DNA of 64,000 bases from Anaerolineae bacterium. Its GTDB lineage: Bacteria > Chloroflexota > Anaerolineae > Anaerolineales > Villigracilaceae. The notes below the pieces were generated by a model, which saw only the letters and a list, made by a program, of their open reading frames with translations, ran no database searches and was not told the origin of the DNA. The position numbers were made by a program, and so were the translations under genes. Where the stretch lies: assembly GCA_003130845.1 (NCBI GenBank), contig QEXW01000080.1:62001-126000 (forward strand), in the 5' to 3' direction. Shown here piece by piece: positions 1 to 8,457 of the stretch (positions are counted from its first letter, which is position 1; each line of letters begins with the position of its first letter).

Positions 1-1618
1 TGTAAAGATACTGTCCGCGTTCGACATCTGTCTGGATGAAACGCTTCACTTTTTCGACCGTGATGTAGGCATTGCCCCACTTTTCCACCGCCATATAAGC
101 ACGCGCTAACCCTTCGGCATTGCGGAACGATTCGGCGTTGTATTGCACGGACTTCTCAAAATTTTCCACAGCCAGGTTGCGGTATTCTTGCTGGCGCGCT
201 TCGGCCAAGACTTCTTCGGCGCTCTTCTTCAGGTACAACTCACCTAACCAGTAGTAGGCTTCTGAGCTAGTACGGTCCAGTCGAATGGCCTGTTGCAAGC
301 TTTTGAGCGCTTTGTCTTCCTCGCCATTTATGAAATAGGCCGCGCCCAATACCATGAAGGCTTCTGCGCTGTCAGGTTGGTAGTTGGCGTAAATTTCTAG
401 CGTTTCGACCGATTTTTGCATCTCACCGTTGGCACGATAGGCCAAACCTAAGACCAAGTAGCCTTCCAGCATGGTCACATCGAGCCGGTTGGCTTCTTGC
501 GCGGCTTCGAGTGCAGCTTCATTCTCACCCATAGCCAACAAGACACGCGCCAAGGTGACCTTAATGAGTGGTGACTGTGGATTAACGGCATCTGCTTCTT
601 CCACATCGTTCATGGCGGCGGCATAGTTACCGCGGCGCAAATGATAGAGCGCGCGCTCTAGGTAAGCTTCGGCATAATAGGGGTCAGTCGAAATTGCTTT
701 ATCCAAGTCAGCCAACACGTCTTTGCGGGGGGTTTTTGCTAATGTGGCACGTGCGCGGCCAAGATAACTGGGGGCATAATTTGGATTGACACGGATGGCC
801 TGGTTGTAAAACTCAATCGCCTCATCATATTGTTTTGCAAGGCGACGCGCCTCACCGGCAAAATACAAAGCATCGGCCGAGCCCGGCTCAACCGTTGCCA
901 GTTGTAACCACATGATGACTGAATTATCCCATTGCTGGTTGAGCAAAGAGCGTTGGGCCGAACGATATATATCTTGCGCCGCGCCAACATGTGGGGTAGC
1001 GCCATAAATGGGCGTAGGCGTGTAGGTTGCTTCGAGTTGTGCTGCTAGGGGTGGCAGGGTGGGTTTAATCTCAGGTGCTTCGGTGCGGTATGGCGTTACC
1101 GTCGGACGGGGCGTCCCGACCGCCACTGCCGTTGCCACCGGGCGGTTGGCAATCAGCATCCCTAGGCCAATCACTGCGCCAATCACAACTACACCCGCAA
1201 TGCCAAAGATAGCCGCCAAGCGAAACACCGGATTGCTCGTTACGCGTTTTAGGCCTTTTGGCTTGGGTTTTTCATCGGCGAGTTTGAGTTTATTTTCCCA
1301 GGGACGCGGGTGATTCATTGGAAAGGGCTGAATCGAGTCGTCTGGCGGCAAGGCGCCCATCAAAATCAAACCGCGCCGCGCGGCAGGGTCGGTCGGGTCA
1401 ATTTTATAGGCTGCTTGCAGACAATACAACCGCTCTTTTTGGGTTTCCATGGCCGCGCTCATCCAAACCCAGTAGGCCGGGTTGTTCTGGTCGGCCTTCA
1501 GCAGTTTGGTCAGAATATCACGCGCCTGGGCAAAGTTTTCCTGGCGAATGGCTTCGATGGCCGTTTGGAGCATTCGCTCTTGGGGAGAAGGTTCGGACGG
1601 CAGGAGTTCAGGGTTCAT
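1..1618 (-). CDS. membrane-anchored TPR protein, C-terminus cut by window edge
   Basis: I translated this minus-strand frame by eye from an ATG at 1618 to base 1; it stays open for 539 codons and continues beyond the window. Residues 1 to about 95 are helical and rich in Ala, Leu and Gln with a TPR-like look. One membrane helix lies near 132-157, then a Pro/Thr-rich linker, then tandem TPR units (repeated A-x2-Y and N-P-x-Y patterns) from about residue 200 to the edge. The layout suggests a scaffold with TPRs on one side of the membrane, probably outside, and a cytoplasmic N-terminal part. No enzymatic motif is visible. The partner is unknown. It is divergent from the aldo/keto reductase gene across a 122-base gap. 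Confidence 0.8.
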   Translation of the reverse strand, partial: MNPELLPSEPSPQERMLQTAIEAIRQENFAQARDILTKLLKADQNNPAYWVWMSAAMETQKERLYCLQAAYKIDPTDPAARRGLILMGALPPDDSIQPFPMNHPRPWENKLKLADEKPKPKGLKRVTSNPVFRLAAIFGIAGVVVIGAVIGLGMLIANRPVATAVAVGTPRPTVTPYRTEAPEIKPTLPPLAAQLEATYTPTPIYGATPHVGAAQDIYRSAQRSLLNQQWDNSVIMWLQLATVEPGSADALYFAGEARRLAKQYDEAIEFYNQAIRVNPNYAPSYLGRARATLAKTPRKDVLADLDKAISTDPYYAEAYLERALYHLRRGNYAAAMNDVEEADAVNPQSPLIKVTLARVLLAMGENEAALEAAQEANRLDVTMLEGYLVLGLAYRANGEMQKSVETLEIYANYQPDSAEAFMVLGAAYFINGEEDKALKSLQQAIRLDRTSSEAYYWLGELYLKKSAEEVLAEARQQEYRNLAVENFEKSVQYNAESFRNAEGLARAYMAVEKWGNAYITVEKVKRFIQTDVERGQYLY

Positions 1619-1703
1619 GCTATGAGTTTAGCACAGCCCGCTAAGGCGGGCAAGTTCTCTATCAAAAAAATTAAAACGCTTATTCCCCAAACTCCCTACG
1701 GAA

Positions 1704-1733
1704 TGATACAATTTGGCGCAATCGTTCAAGGAG
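1704..1733 (+). promoter_or_regulatory. extended -10 promoter and SD for the aldo/keto reductase
   Basis: TGATACAAT at 1704-1712 is an extended -10 box. It is followed about 15 bases later by the Shine-Dalgarno AAGGAG at 1728-1733, seven bases before the ATG at 1741. The predicted leader is about 20 bases. Seen directly; activity is inferred. Confidence 0.55.
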
Positions 1734-1740
1734 CATATTC

Positions 1741-2673
1741 ATGACAAACATCCCCGAATCGGTTGCGTTTTTGCATCAAACGGAAATTGGCCTGGGTGCC
1801 TGGGCTTGGGGCGATAAATTGGTGTGGGGATATGGCAAAAACTATTCGGATGCTGAAGTGGAAGAAGCCTTCCGGGTTTCTCTTGAGCATGGCGTAACGT
1901 TTGTAGATACCGCTGAAGTGTATGGAAATGGCCGTTCAGAGCGATTACTCGGCCAATTTGTCAAAAAATGCAATCAACCGGTGATTGTCGCCACCAAGTT
2001 CTTTCCGATGCCTTGGCGTATTCGGCGGGCTTCGGTAACGCGCGCTCTGCGACATAGCCTAGAACGACTGCAAATGGAACGGGTGGACTTATACCAGATT
2101 CATTGGCCTAGCCCGATTGTCCCAATCGAACAATATGTGGAAGGCATGGTCTCGGCACACCGACTTGGCCTGACCCGCGCCATTGGCGTTTCTAATTACG
2201 ACAAAAACCAAATGCAACGCGCCATCACAACCTTGGCGCGTTACGATATTCCATTGGCATCGAACCAGGTTGAATACCACCTGCTCAATCGCCGCGTGGA
2301 AAAAAACGGTTTGCTGGCCCGCTGCCAGGAATTGGGCGTGCGCTTGATTGCGTATTCCCCGCTCGCCATGGGGCTACTGACCGGCAAATACACGCCCCAA
2401 AACCCGCCGCCCGGTATGCGCAGTGGACGATACGCGGGGATACTTAAGGAAATTCAACCACTCATTCGCCTGATGACCGAAATTGGGCAAGATTGGGGCG
2501 GGAAATCCCCGGCACAAATTGCGCTCAACTGGCTCATCTGTAAAGGCGCTCTCCCCATCCCCGGCGCCAAAAACGCGCGCCAAGCCGAAACAAACGCCGG
2601 CGCTGCCGGCTGGCGCCTAACGCCCGAACAAATTAAGGCCTTGGATGAAGCCAGCGACCCCTTTACAAAATAA
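1741..2673 (+). CDS. aldo/keto reductase
   Basis: This 310-residue protein has the usual length of the aldo/keto reductase (AKR) superfamily, which reduces aldehydes and ketones with NADPH in the cytoplasm. The catalytic tetrad is visible: Asp in FVDTAE and Tyr in EVYGNG, Lys in VATKFF, and His in YQIHWP. The C-terminal cofactor segment with a PIPGAKN motif is also present, which binds the NADP phosphate in this family. The start is chosen because AAGGAG lies seven bases upstream. The natural substrate cannot be read from the sequence. It is followed 15 bases later by the cyclophilin gene on the same strand. Confidence 0.92.
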   Translation: MTNIPESVAFLHQTEIGLGAWAWGDKLVWGYGKNYSDAEVEEAFRVSLEHGVTFVDTAEVYGNGRSERLLGQFVKKCNQPVIVATKFFPMPWRIRRASVTRALRHSLERLQMERVDLYQIHWPSPIVPIEQYVEGMVSAHRLGLTRAIGVSNYDKNQMQRAITTLARYDIPLASNQVEYHLLNRRVEKNGLLARCQELGVRLIAYSPLAMGLLTGKYTPQNPPPGMRSGRYAGILKEIQPLIRLMTEIGQDWGGKSPAQIALNWLICKGALPIPGAKNARQAETNAGAAGWRLTPEQIKALDEASDPFTK

Positions 2674-2688
2674 AACCGAGAGGTGACC

Positions 2689-3375
2689 ATGTCCAAACGC
2701 AAGGCAGAACTGCGCCGTCAGCGCGAACAACGCGCCAAAACCATTCAATGGGCTGGAATAGGTGTTGCGGTTTTCGTGATTGCTGTGCTTGGCTGGGTGC
2801 TTTGGCCAAAACCGGTGACCACCTCGTTCGACTGTCAAATCGTCAACAATGGAGTCTTCGATGACGCCAAACGTTACACAGAATGCCCTCCCCAAGTGAT
2901 TGAAACCGACAAACAATATTTCGCTACTGTGCGCATGGCCAAAGGCGGTGAGTTCGTCATCCAACTCTATCCCGACAAAGCCCCGATTACCGTCAACAGT
3001 TTTGTCTTTTTGGCGCGCGAAGGATATTTTAACGGCGTCACCTTTCACCGTGTGCTAGAAGGATTCATGGCACAAGGCGGCGACCCCACCGGTACGGGCA
3101 TGGGTGGGCCTGGGTATCAATTCCAAAACGAAGACAGCGATCTGACGTTTGACAAAGCCGGCGTGGTAGCCATGGCCAACGCTGGACGCGATACCAACGG
3201 CAGCCAGTTCTTTATCACCTTTGCTCCTGCGCCGCACCTAAACGGCGGCTACACGATTTTTGGACAAGTCATTCAAGGGATGGAGGTAGTCAACGGACTA
3301 ACGCGCCGTGACCCCAGCCAAAACCCCAATTTCACAGGAGATGTTATCGAGAGCATCACCATTTCAGAAAAATAA
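2689..3375 (+). CDS. membrane-anchored peptidyl-prolyl isomerase (cyclophilin type)
   Basis: This 228-residue protein starts with a basic stretch (SKRKAELRRQREQRAK), has one membrane helix near residues 24-41, and carries a cyclophilin domain from about residue 85 to the end. The domain has the family hallmarks FHRV, FMAQGGDPTGTG and GSQFFIT. Cyclophilins catalyse cis-trans isomerisation of Xaa-Pro bonds and help proteins fold; the N-terminal anchor places this one on the outer face of the membrane. A GTG six bases upstream is in frame, but GAGAGGTGA sits at the right distance for the ATG at 2689, so that start is preferred. Confidence 0.9.
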   Translation: MSKRKAELRRQREQRAKTIQWAGIGVAVFVIAVLGWVLWPKPVTTSFDCQIVNNGVFDDAKRYTECPPQVIETDKQYFATVRMAKGGEFVIQLYPDKAPITVNSFVFLAREGYFNGVTFHRVLEGFMAQGGDPTGTGMGGPGYQFQNEDSDLTFDKAGVVAMANAGRDTNGSQFFITFAPAPHLNGGYTIFGQVIQGMEVVNGLTRRDPSQNPNFTGDVIESITISEK

Positions 3376-3393
3376 AGACCCAAAGGGGACAGA

Positions 3394-4137
3394 ATGGACT
3401 TGGCTTCGATATTTGACAAAAATTGGAACGGCCCGGCCTTCGTCATGTTCGACCTAGCGCACCTGGTGGCGCTGTTCCTGGTTGTTTTGCTGAATGTCAA
3501 ACTGTTGTCCTTACGTTCAGCGGATGAGACAGCGCGCCACCGCGCACGCTGGGCTATGGCGCTTACACTATGGGCTAACGAAATCGGCTGGCATCTATGG
3601 CATGCTCTCACCGGGCAATGGACCATTCAGACCATGCTGCCTTTACACCTGTGTTCCGTGCTGGTCTGGGGTGGAGCGCTGGGGTTAGTAACACGTAATT
3701 ACCACATCTATGAGTTTATGTACTTCTTGGGCATTGGCGGGGCCTTACAAGCCCTCCTGACGCCTGATTTAGGAATATATGGCTTTCCACACTACCGTTT
3801 CTGGCAAACGTTTATTTCGCACGGGCTGATTCTGACCTCCGCCATATACATGACCGCTGTTGAGGGGTTTCGCCCAACGTGGAAATCTCTGGGGCGTGTT
3901 TTGGTGTTGGCAAACCTGTATATGCTTGTCGTCTTTTTTATCAACCAAGCCATTGGCTCAAACTATCTCTTCATTGCCCACAAACCAGAAACTGCCAGCA
4001 TACTCGACCTGTTGCCTCCCTGGCCCTATTACATTGCATACATTGAGTTGATTGGCTTGGTAACTTGCCTCATTTTGTACCTACCGTTTGCCCTCAAAGA
4101 TTGGCGCACCAAGAGCATTCACCCTTCGAATGCCTAA
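3394..4137 (+). CDS. YwaF/TIGR02206-type integral membrane protein
   Basis: This 247-residue protein has about six or seven hydrophobic helices and matches my memory of the YwaF family (TIGR02206). Characteristic stretches are LPLHLCSV in the second or third helix, GIGGALQALLTPD, and FPHYRFWQTFISHG. The function of the family is not established. It sits in the cytoplasmic membrane. AAAGGGGA precedes the ATG. The next gene, a 7TM sensor, begins 12 bases later, so the two may be cotranscribed with the upstream cyclophilin gene. Confidence 0.8.
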   Translation: MDLASIFDKNWNGPAFVMFDLAHLVALFLVVLLNVKLLSLRSADETARHRARWAMALTLWANEIGWHLWHALTGQWTIQTMLPLHLCSVLVWGGALGLVTRNYHIYEFMYFLGIGGALQALLTPDLGIYGFPHYRFWQTFISHGLILTSAIYMTAVEGFRPTWKSLGRVLVLANLYMLVVFFINQAIGSNYLFIAHKPETASILDLLPPWPYYIAYIELIGLVTCLILYLPFALKDWRTKSIHPSNA

Positions 4138-4149
4138 CTACTCTCTGCA

Positions 4150-4866
4150 ATGAGTTATACGCCACTCATCTGGCCTCTCATTACCTCGGCTGCGATTTTA
4201 TTTGGCATCGCCATTTCTATGCGCCGTTACCGTAGACTGCCGGCGGCGTATGCTTTTCGTCTCTTCTGCCTGCTAGGGGGATTGTGGAGTGTTACCTACA
4301 CGTTCAATCTCGTGACGGTGGAACTGCACCCCAAACTCATCATCAGCCAAATCCAATCCGCAGTGTCCAGCTTTTTAGCCCCGGCCGTGTTTGTTTTTAT
4401 TATCGAATATACCGGGCATAGTAACTGGCTCAACCGCAGCCATTTAACCTGGTTACTGCTTATTCCAAGCATCACAGCCCTGGCGGCTCTTACGAGCACT
4501 CACCACTCTTTGTTTCGGTATAACTTCACCGTAGAAATTGCGAACGGCTTGCCTATTTTAGAAAGTGACCGAGGCCCATTTTATTGGCTGCAACAGAGTT
4601 ACTCGATTGCCGTTGTAGTCGCGGCGAGTCTCATCGTCATCCTGGCCTTTCATAAACGCCCGCAGTACTTCCGCAACATGCTCATCTTCTTAGCCGGCCT
4701 AATCATTCCGGCGCTTGTTCATCTGTTATACCTGGGGAAAATTTTGCCTTTACGCGGCCTGCAACTGACTCCATTTACAATGGTGTTCACCAGCCTCATT
4801 TACCTGTATGCCTTGCGCGGCACACTCTTATTTGAAGTCGCCCCATTGCACGCCAAACTGTGCTAG
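4150..4866 (+). CDS. 7TM sensor module, N-terminal half of a split histidine kinase
   Basis: This 238-residue, almost wholly hydrophobic protein resembles the seven-helix N-terminal sensor region of 7TM histidine kinases (HisKA_7TM type). In that family the last helix runs straight into a PAS domain. Here the frame ends at TAG (4864-4866) just after FEVAPLHAKLC, and the next frame begins at GTG 4860 with LDNIADLVIVLD, exactly where the PAS domain should follow. One missing base near 4857-4861 would explain the split. It may be a real two-gene arrangement with a 7-base overlap, or a sequencing or assembly error. Confidence 0.7.
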   Translation: MSYTPLIWPLITSAAILFGIAISMRRYRRLPAAYAFRLFCLLGGLWSVTYTFNLVTVELHPKLIISQIQSAVSSFLAPAVFVFIIEYTGHSNWLNRSHLTWLLLIPSITALAALTSTHHSLFRYNFTVEIANGLPILESDRGPFYWLQQSYSIAVVVAASLIVILAFHKRPQYFRNMLIFLAGLIIPALVHLLYLGKILPLRGLQLTPFTMVFTSLIYLYALRGTLLFEVAPLHAKLC

Positions 4867-6185
4867 ACAACATAGCAGACTTGGTGATTGTGCTCGACCC
4901 TAACGGACACTTGGCCGATTTCAACCAGGCCGCCGGGCAAACCTGTGGACTCACCCCATCGCATCTGGGATTACCGGCGGTTCAACTGGCTGAACCCTGG
5001 GCAAGCTTGTTTCGAGAACATATTGCAACGACCTACCAGGAAGGCGAGCTTGAGTTAGACATCCAGAACGTGCGGCACATTTTCAACCTGAAAATTTCCA
5101 CGCTTATGGACAATCGCAAACGAGCGGTTGGAAAACTTTTTCTATTGCTAGATATTACAGAACAAAAACATATCCAAGCACAGATACAGAAATTATCCGT
5201 GGCAGTAGAACAAAGCCCGGCATCCATTATCATCACCGATACAGACGGGCGCATCGAGTATGTCAATCCGCGTTTTTGTCAAATCACCGGTTACTCGATG
5301 CAAGAAATCATCGGCAAAAATCCGCGCCTTCTAAAAAGCGGTCAAACGCCCCTTAAAACCTATCAAGAACTATGGGCAACCATTCGCAGCGGCAAAGAAT
5401 GGCGTGGCGAGTTTATCAACCGCCGCAAAGACGGGACCTTCTATACTGAATCGGCAGTTATTGCACCAATTATAGACGCGCAACGGAATATCACCCATTA
5501 TCTGGCAATCAAAGAAGATATTTCTGAACTTAAAGAATTGCAACGGCGCGATGTAGAACGCGCAGCGCTCGAAGAACGCCAACGCCTGGCACGAGACCTA
5601 CACGATGCCGTCAGCCAGACGCTCTTCTCCGCGCGCCTAACCACAGAAATGCTCATACGGCAGAAAGCCATCTTGCCGCAAGAAACCATCTGGTCACACT
5701 TGGCACATCTTCACCGGCTGTTGGTCAGCGCGATGGGTGAAATGCGCATTCTTTTGCTCGAACTCCGCCCAGACGGGCTGGTTAACACCGACCTGCCCAC
5801 CCTGCTGATACACTTGACTGACGCCCTCGGCACACGAACCGAAGCCATCCTGAACCGTACCCTGGAGGGAGAACAAAAATCACTCCCTGACAACGTTAAA
5901 ATTGCGCTCTATCGTATTGCCCAAGAGGCTCTCAATAATGTCATCAAACACGCGCGAGCCACACAAATCAACCTTGCGCTACAGATGGACGAAGATGGTA
6001 CTAAACTGGAAATTAGGGACAACGGCTGCGGATTTAACCCACAGATGACAGTGGGTGACCATTTAGGCTTAAGCATCATGCGCGAACGCGCCGAAGAAAT
6101 TGGGGCAACACTGAACATCCACAGCACGCCCGGCCGAGGTACCTGTATCACCTGTGTGTGGAAGGAGAGAAATCAAAATGAATGA
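4860..6185 (+). CDS. PAS-PAS-HisKA_3 sensor histidine kinase (C-terminal half)
   Basis: This 441-residue protein has two PAS domains (about 1-100 and 110-230), a NarL/LuxR-partner type dimerisation domain with the phosphorylated His at residue 248 in LARDLHDAVSQ, and an ATPase domain with the N box in EALNNVIKHA and a G box in DNGCGF. It would autophosphorylate and pass phosphate to the response regulator that overlaps its end by 8 bases. As annotated it starts with GTG and has no membrane segment. The membrane sensor is the preceding reading frame, so the two together equal one ordinary 7TM kinase. Confidence 0.88.
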   Translation: MLDNIADLVIVLDPNGHLADFNQAAGQTCGLTPSHLGLPAVQLAEPWASLFREHIATTYQEGELELDIQNVRHIFNLKISTLMDNRKRAVGKLFLLLDITEQKHIQAQIQKLSVAVEQSPASIIITDTDGRIEYVNPRFCQITGYSMQEIIGKNPRLLKSGQTPLKTYQELWATIRSGKEWRGEFINRRKDGTFYTESAVIAPIIDAQRNITHYLAIKEDISELKELQRRDVERAALEERQRLARDLHDAVSQTLFSARLTTEMLIRQKAILPQETIWSHLAHLHRLLVSAMGEMRILLLELRPDGLVNTDLPTLLIHLTDALGTRTEAILNRTLEGEQKSLPDNVKIALYRIAQEALNNVIKHARATQINLALQMDEDGTKLEIRDNGCGFNPQMTVGDHLGLSIMRERAEEIGATLNIHSTPGRGTCITCVWKERNQNE

Positions 6186-6831
6186 ACCAGCCATAAAAAT
6201 TATGGTGGTTGATGACCACCCGATGGTACGGAAGGGGTTAAGCATGTTCATCTCCGGCTTTTCTGACTTGCAATTGGTCGGAGAGGCAGCAAATGCCGCC
6301 GCGGCGTTAGAACTCTACCGCCGTGAACGACCGGATGTCGTACTGATGGACTTGGTCATGCCTGAGGAAGATGGTGCCAGCATCATCCATCGTATTCGAC
6401 AAGAATTTCCACAAGCAGCGATGATTGCGCTCACTTCCTTTGGGGAAGAACACCTAATCCAAGCCGCTCTACGCGCGGGCGCACGCGGGTTTCTTTACAA
6501 GACAGTGAGCGTAGATGAACTCGCCCAGACCATCCGTCAGGTTCATCAAGGACGCGCTATCCTAGACCCCAAAGCATCGGATGTGATGTTGCGCATGATA
6601 AGCAGTTCCACCTGGCACCAAGCGCCTGAGTTAGACGAATTAAGCGAGCGAGAAAACCAGGTTCTACAGTTACTCGTGGAAGGCCTGACCAATAAACAAA
6701 TTGCGGCACAACTTCAACTACGTCCCTCAACGGTCAAGCAATATATCAGCAACATTCTCGCCAAGCTACACGCCCAAAGCCGCACCGAAGCGGTTGCAGC
6801 TGCATTGAAAATGGGCTTGATAACAAAATAA
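6178..6831 (+). CDS. NarL/LuxR-family response regulator
   Basis: This 217-residue protein has a receiver domain (about 5-122, phospho-acceptor Asp58 in VLMDLVMP, Lys in FLYKTV) and a LuxR-type helix-turn-helix near residues 150-215 (LSERENQVLQLLVEG, NKQIAAQL). It should be the DNA-binding partner of the overlapping kinase. The ATG at 6178 is chosen because GAAGGAGAG lies upstream and because an earlier in-frame ATG would extend 24 bases into the kinase. Its targets are unknown. After the stop there is a run of hairpins (see 6832-6938). Confidence 0.92.
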   Translation: MNEPAIKIMVVDDHPMVRKGLSMFISGFSDLQLVGEAANAAAALELYRRERPDVVLMDLVMPEEDGASIIHRIRQEFPQAAMIALTSFGEEHLIQAALRAGARGFLYKTVSVDELAQTIRQVHQGRAILDPKASDVMLRMISSSTWHQAPELDELSERENQVLQLLVEGLTNKQIAAQLQLRPSTVKQYISNILAKLHAQSRTEAVAAALKMGLITK

Positions 6832-6938
6832 CCCCAGGTGTGGTTATAGCCATTTAGCGGTAAAACCTCGGCTATTTGATGGTATTTTGCAACAAACATT
6901 CAATATACAATATTGCAAAATGCCTTGTATGAGAAAAA
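6832..6938 (+). promoter_or_regulatory. intergenic hairpins before the lone receiver gene
   Basis: The 107-base gap contains three inverted repeats. ATAGCC/GGCTAT (6846-6875) is followed by TTTGAT and may be a weak terminator. ATTTTGCAA pairs with TTGCAAAAT across about 24 bases, and within that lies CAATAT-ACA-ATATTG. The latter dyads could be an operator for the next gene. Sequence seen directly; roles inferred. Confidence 0.4.
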
Positions 6939-7301
6939 ATGCGCGTTTTAATCGTAGATGACCATCTGGCTTGGCGCAAAACGCTCAGCCTTCTATTGGC
7001 AAACATGCCGCAGTTCGAAATGGTTGGAGAAGCCCCCGATGGACACACGGCGCTCCAGGCTTGCCAAACTTCTCAGCCAGACCTGGTTGTGCTTGACATT
7101 AACCTACCTGACATGGATGGCTTTGAAACGGCAAAAAACTTGTTGTCCTGCCAACCCGGTTTATGGATTGTAGGTGTTTCGCTGGATGTGCGCCCGGATT
7201 TTATTCAACGCGCACAGCGCGCCGGATTCAAAACCATCCTGCCCAAAGACCGTGTTCTAGACTATCTTTCCCAGATTCCCAATGCAACAAATTGGCTGTA
7301 G
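6939..7301 (+). CDS. stand-alone receiver-domain protein
   Basis: This 120-residue protein is a receiver domain only, with the acidic pair DDH near residues 6-8, phospho-acceptor Asp53 in VVLDINLPDMDG, and Lys in ILPKD. It has no output domain. Single-domain receivers usually act as phosphate shuttles or by protein-protein contact. Its position just after the kinase and regulator suggests it works in the same signalling branch. No clear Shine-Dalgarno precedes the ATG (only GAGAAAAA), so initiation may be weak or leaderless. Confidence 0.85.
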   Translation: MRVLIVDDHLAWRKTLSLLLANMPQFEMVGEAPDGHTALQACQTSQPDLVVLDINLPDMDGFETAKNLLSCQPGLWIVGVSLDVRPDFIQRAQRAGFKTILPKDRVLDYLSQIPNATNWL

Positions 7302-7347
7302 CAGCCACGCACCTGCTACCCCGGGGTGGAAAAGCAACGCGACAAGT

Positions 7348-8448
7348 TTATTCTATCGTTCCTTCTTGCACAAAGCGCGTCAGTTCGCTCACGCTCCATT
7401 GTTCTAAGCCCAGTTTTTCCACCGTTCGCCCGCGCCGCCAGTAATCCGTCTTGTGCATAATACTCGCCAGGCGAATGATGCTGTCCATCCCGCGCACACT
7501 CACGCCATAGCGCATTCCCAGAGAAGCAATCGGCACCAGGCTCATTGGCACATCCTCGAAGAGATAGCGGTGATTGAGCGTCGGTGGGGCTTTAATGCCA
7601 TAATAGCCCGGCTGATTGTGAATGGCCTCGTACAAATCGGCGCCGGTCGTATCGTAAGCCAGTTTCAACCATTCCAACGCTGTGCGGGCCCGGATGCCGA
7701 CCGCCGAGGCCACCGTCACCCGTTCGCGGTCTAACACTTCTAGCACGCGCGCCACCGAAGGGGTTACACCATCAATGTAGAATTGATAATCGCCATGGGT
7801 ATGCTCAATCCAACCCGAGTTCAGCAAGGTGAGCGCTGGATGAAAAATCGCGCCCATGTTGTTTAAGCCCGTGTGTAAGACATCTACGCCATCAATGTAT
7901 TGTGGATAGGCGGGATGGATGGCTTCTAACACCATTTGATTATGCGTAGAAGGCAGAGCAGCCAAAGGCACGGCTTCTTTAATGCGGAAAATGCGTGCTT
8001 GGGCTGGGCCATCGCCACGGCTGGCATAGATGAACGTCTCGGCTTCGGCCACAGTTACCTGGGCCATGCAACCATTCGCGCGCATCACACGCACAAATTC
8101 CACTGCGCCCAGCGTGCGGCCAGGATGAAGAATCACTATCTGACCATCACGCAAATGCGGCGCTGCCAGTTTGGCCACATCGGCATGTGCCGAAGAGGGC
8201 AAAACGACCATTATCACCTGCGCAAAAGCGATGGCTTCGGCAATATCCGAAGTGACCACCGGAATTTTGCCGAACGCGTGCAAATTGATGTCAGAAATTT
8301 CTAGGTCAATGCCGCCTCGTTTTTTTATCACTTCGATATGTTCAAATGAACGGTTCCACAAAGCAACTTCTGCGCCCATCACAGCCAGGTGCGCAGCCAT
8401 AGCCTTGCCACCATGCCCTGCGCCAATTACAGTGTAACGTTCTGCCAT
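7348..8448 (-). CDS. NAD/NADP octopine/nopaline dehydrogenase family protein
   Basis: This 366-residue protein has an N-terminal Rossmann fold with GAGHGG at residues 8-13 and a C-terminal opine dehydrogenase domain (NNMGAIFHPALTLLNSG, residues about 200-220). Family members reductively join an amino acid to a 2-oxo acid, or oxidise such opines, using NAD(P)H. It begins 9 bases after the stop of the cobalamin-binding protein gene on the same strand, so the two form an operon. The substrate is not known. The pairing suggests it acts on an amino acid made or used by the B12 protein. Confidence 0.85.
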   Translation of the reverse strand: MAERYTVIGAGHGGKAMAAHLAVMGAEVALWNRSFEHIEVIKKRGGIDLEISDINLHAFGKIPVVTSDIAEAIAFAQVIMVVLPSSAHADVAKLAAPHLRDGQIVILHPGRTLGAVEFVRVMRANGCMAQVTVAEAETFIYASRGDGPAQARIFRIKEAVPLAALPSTHNQMVLEAIHPAYPQYIDGVDVLHTGLNNMGAIFHPALTLLNSGWIEHTHGDYQFYIDGVTPSVARVLEVLDRERVTVASAVGIRARTALEWLKLAYDTTGADLYEAIHNQPGYYGIKAPPTLNHRYLFEDVPMSLVPIASLGMRYGVSVRGMDSIIRLASIMHKTDYWRRGRTVEKLGLEQWSVSELTRFVQEGTIE

Positions 8449-8457
8449 AGTATTCTC

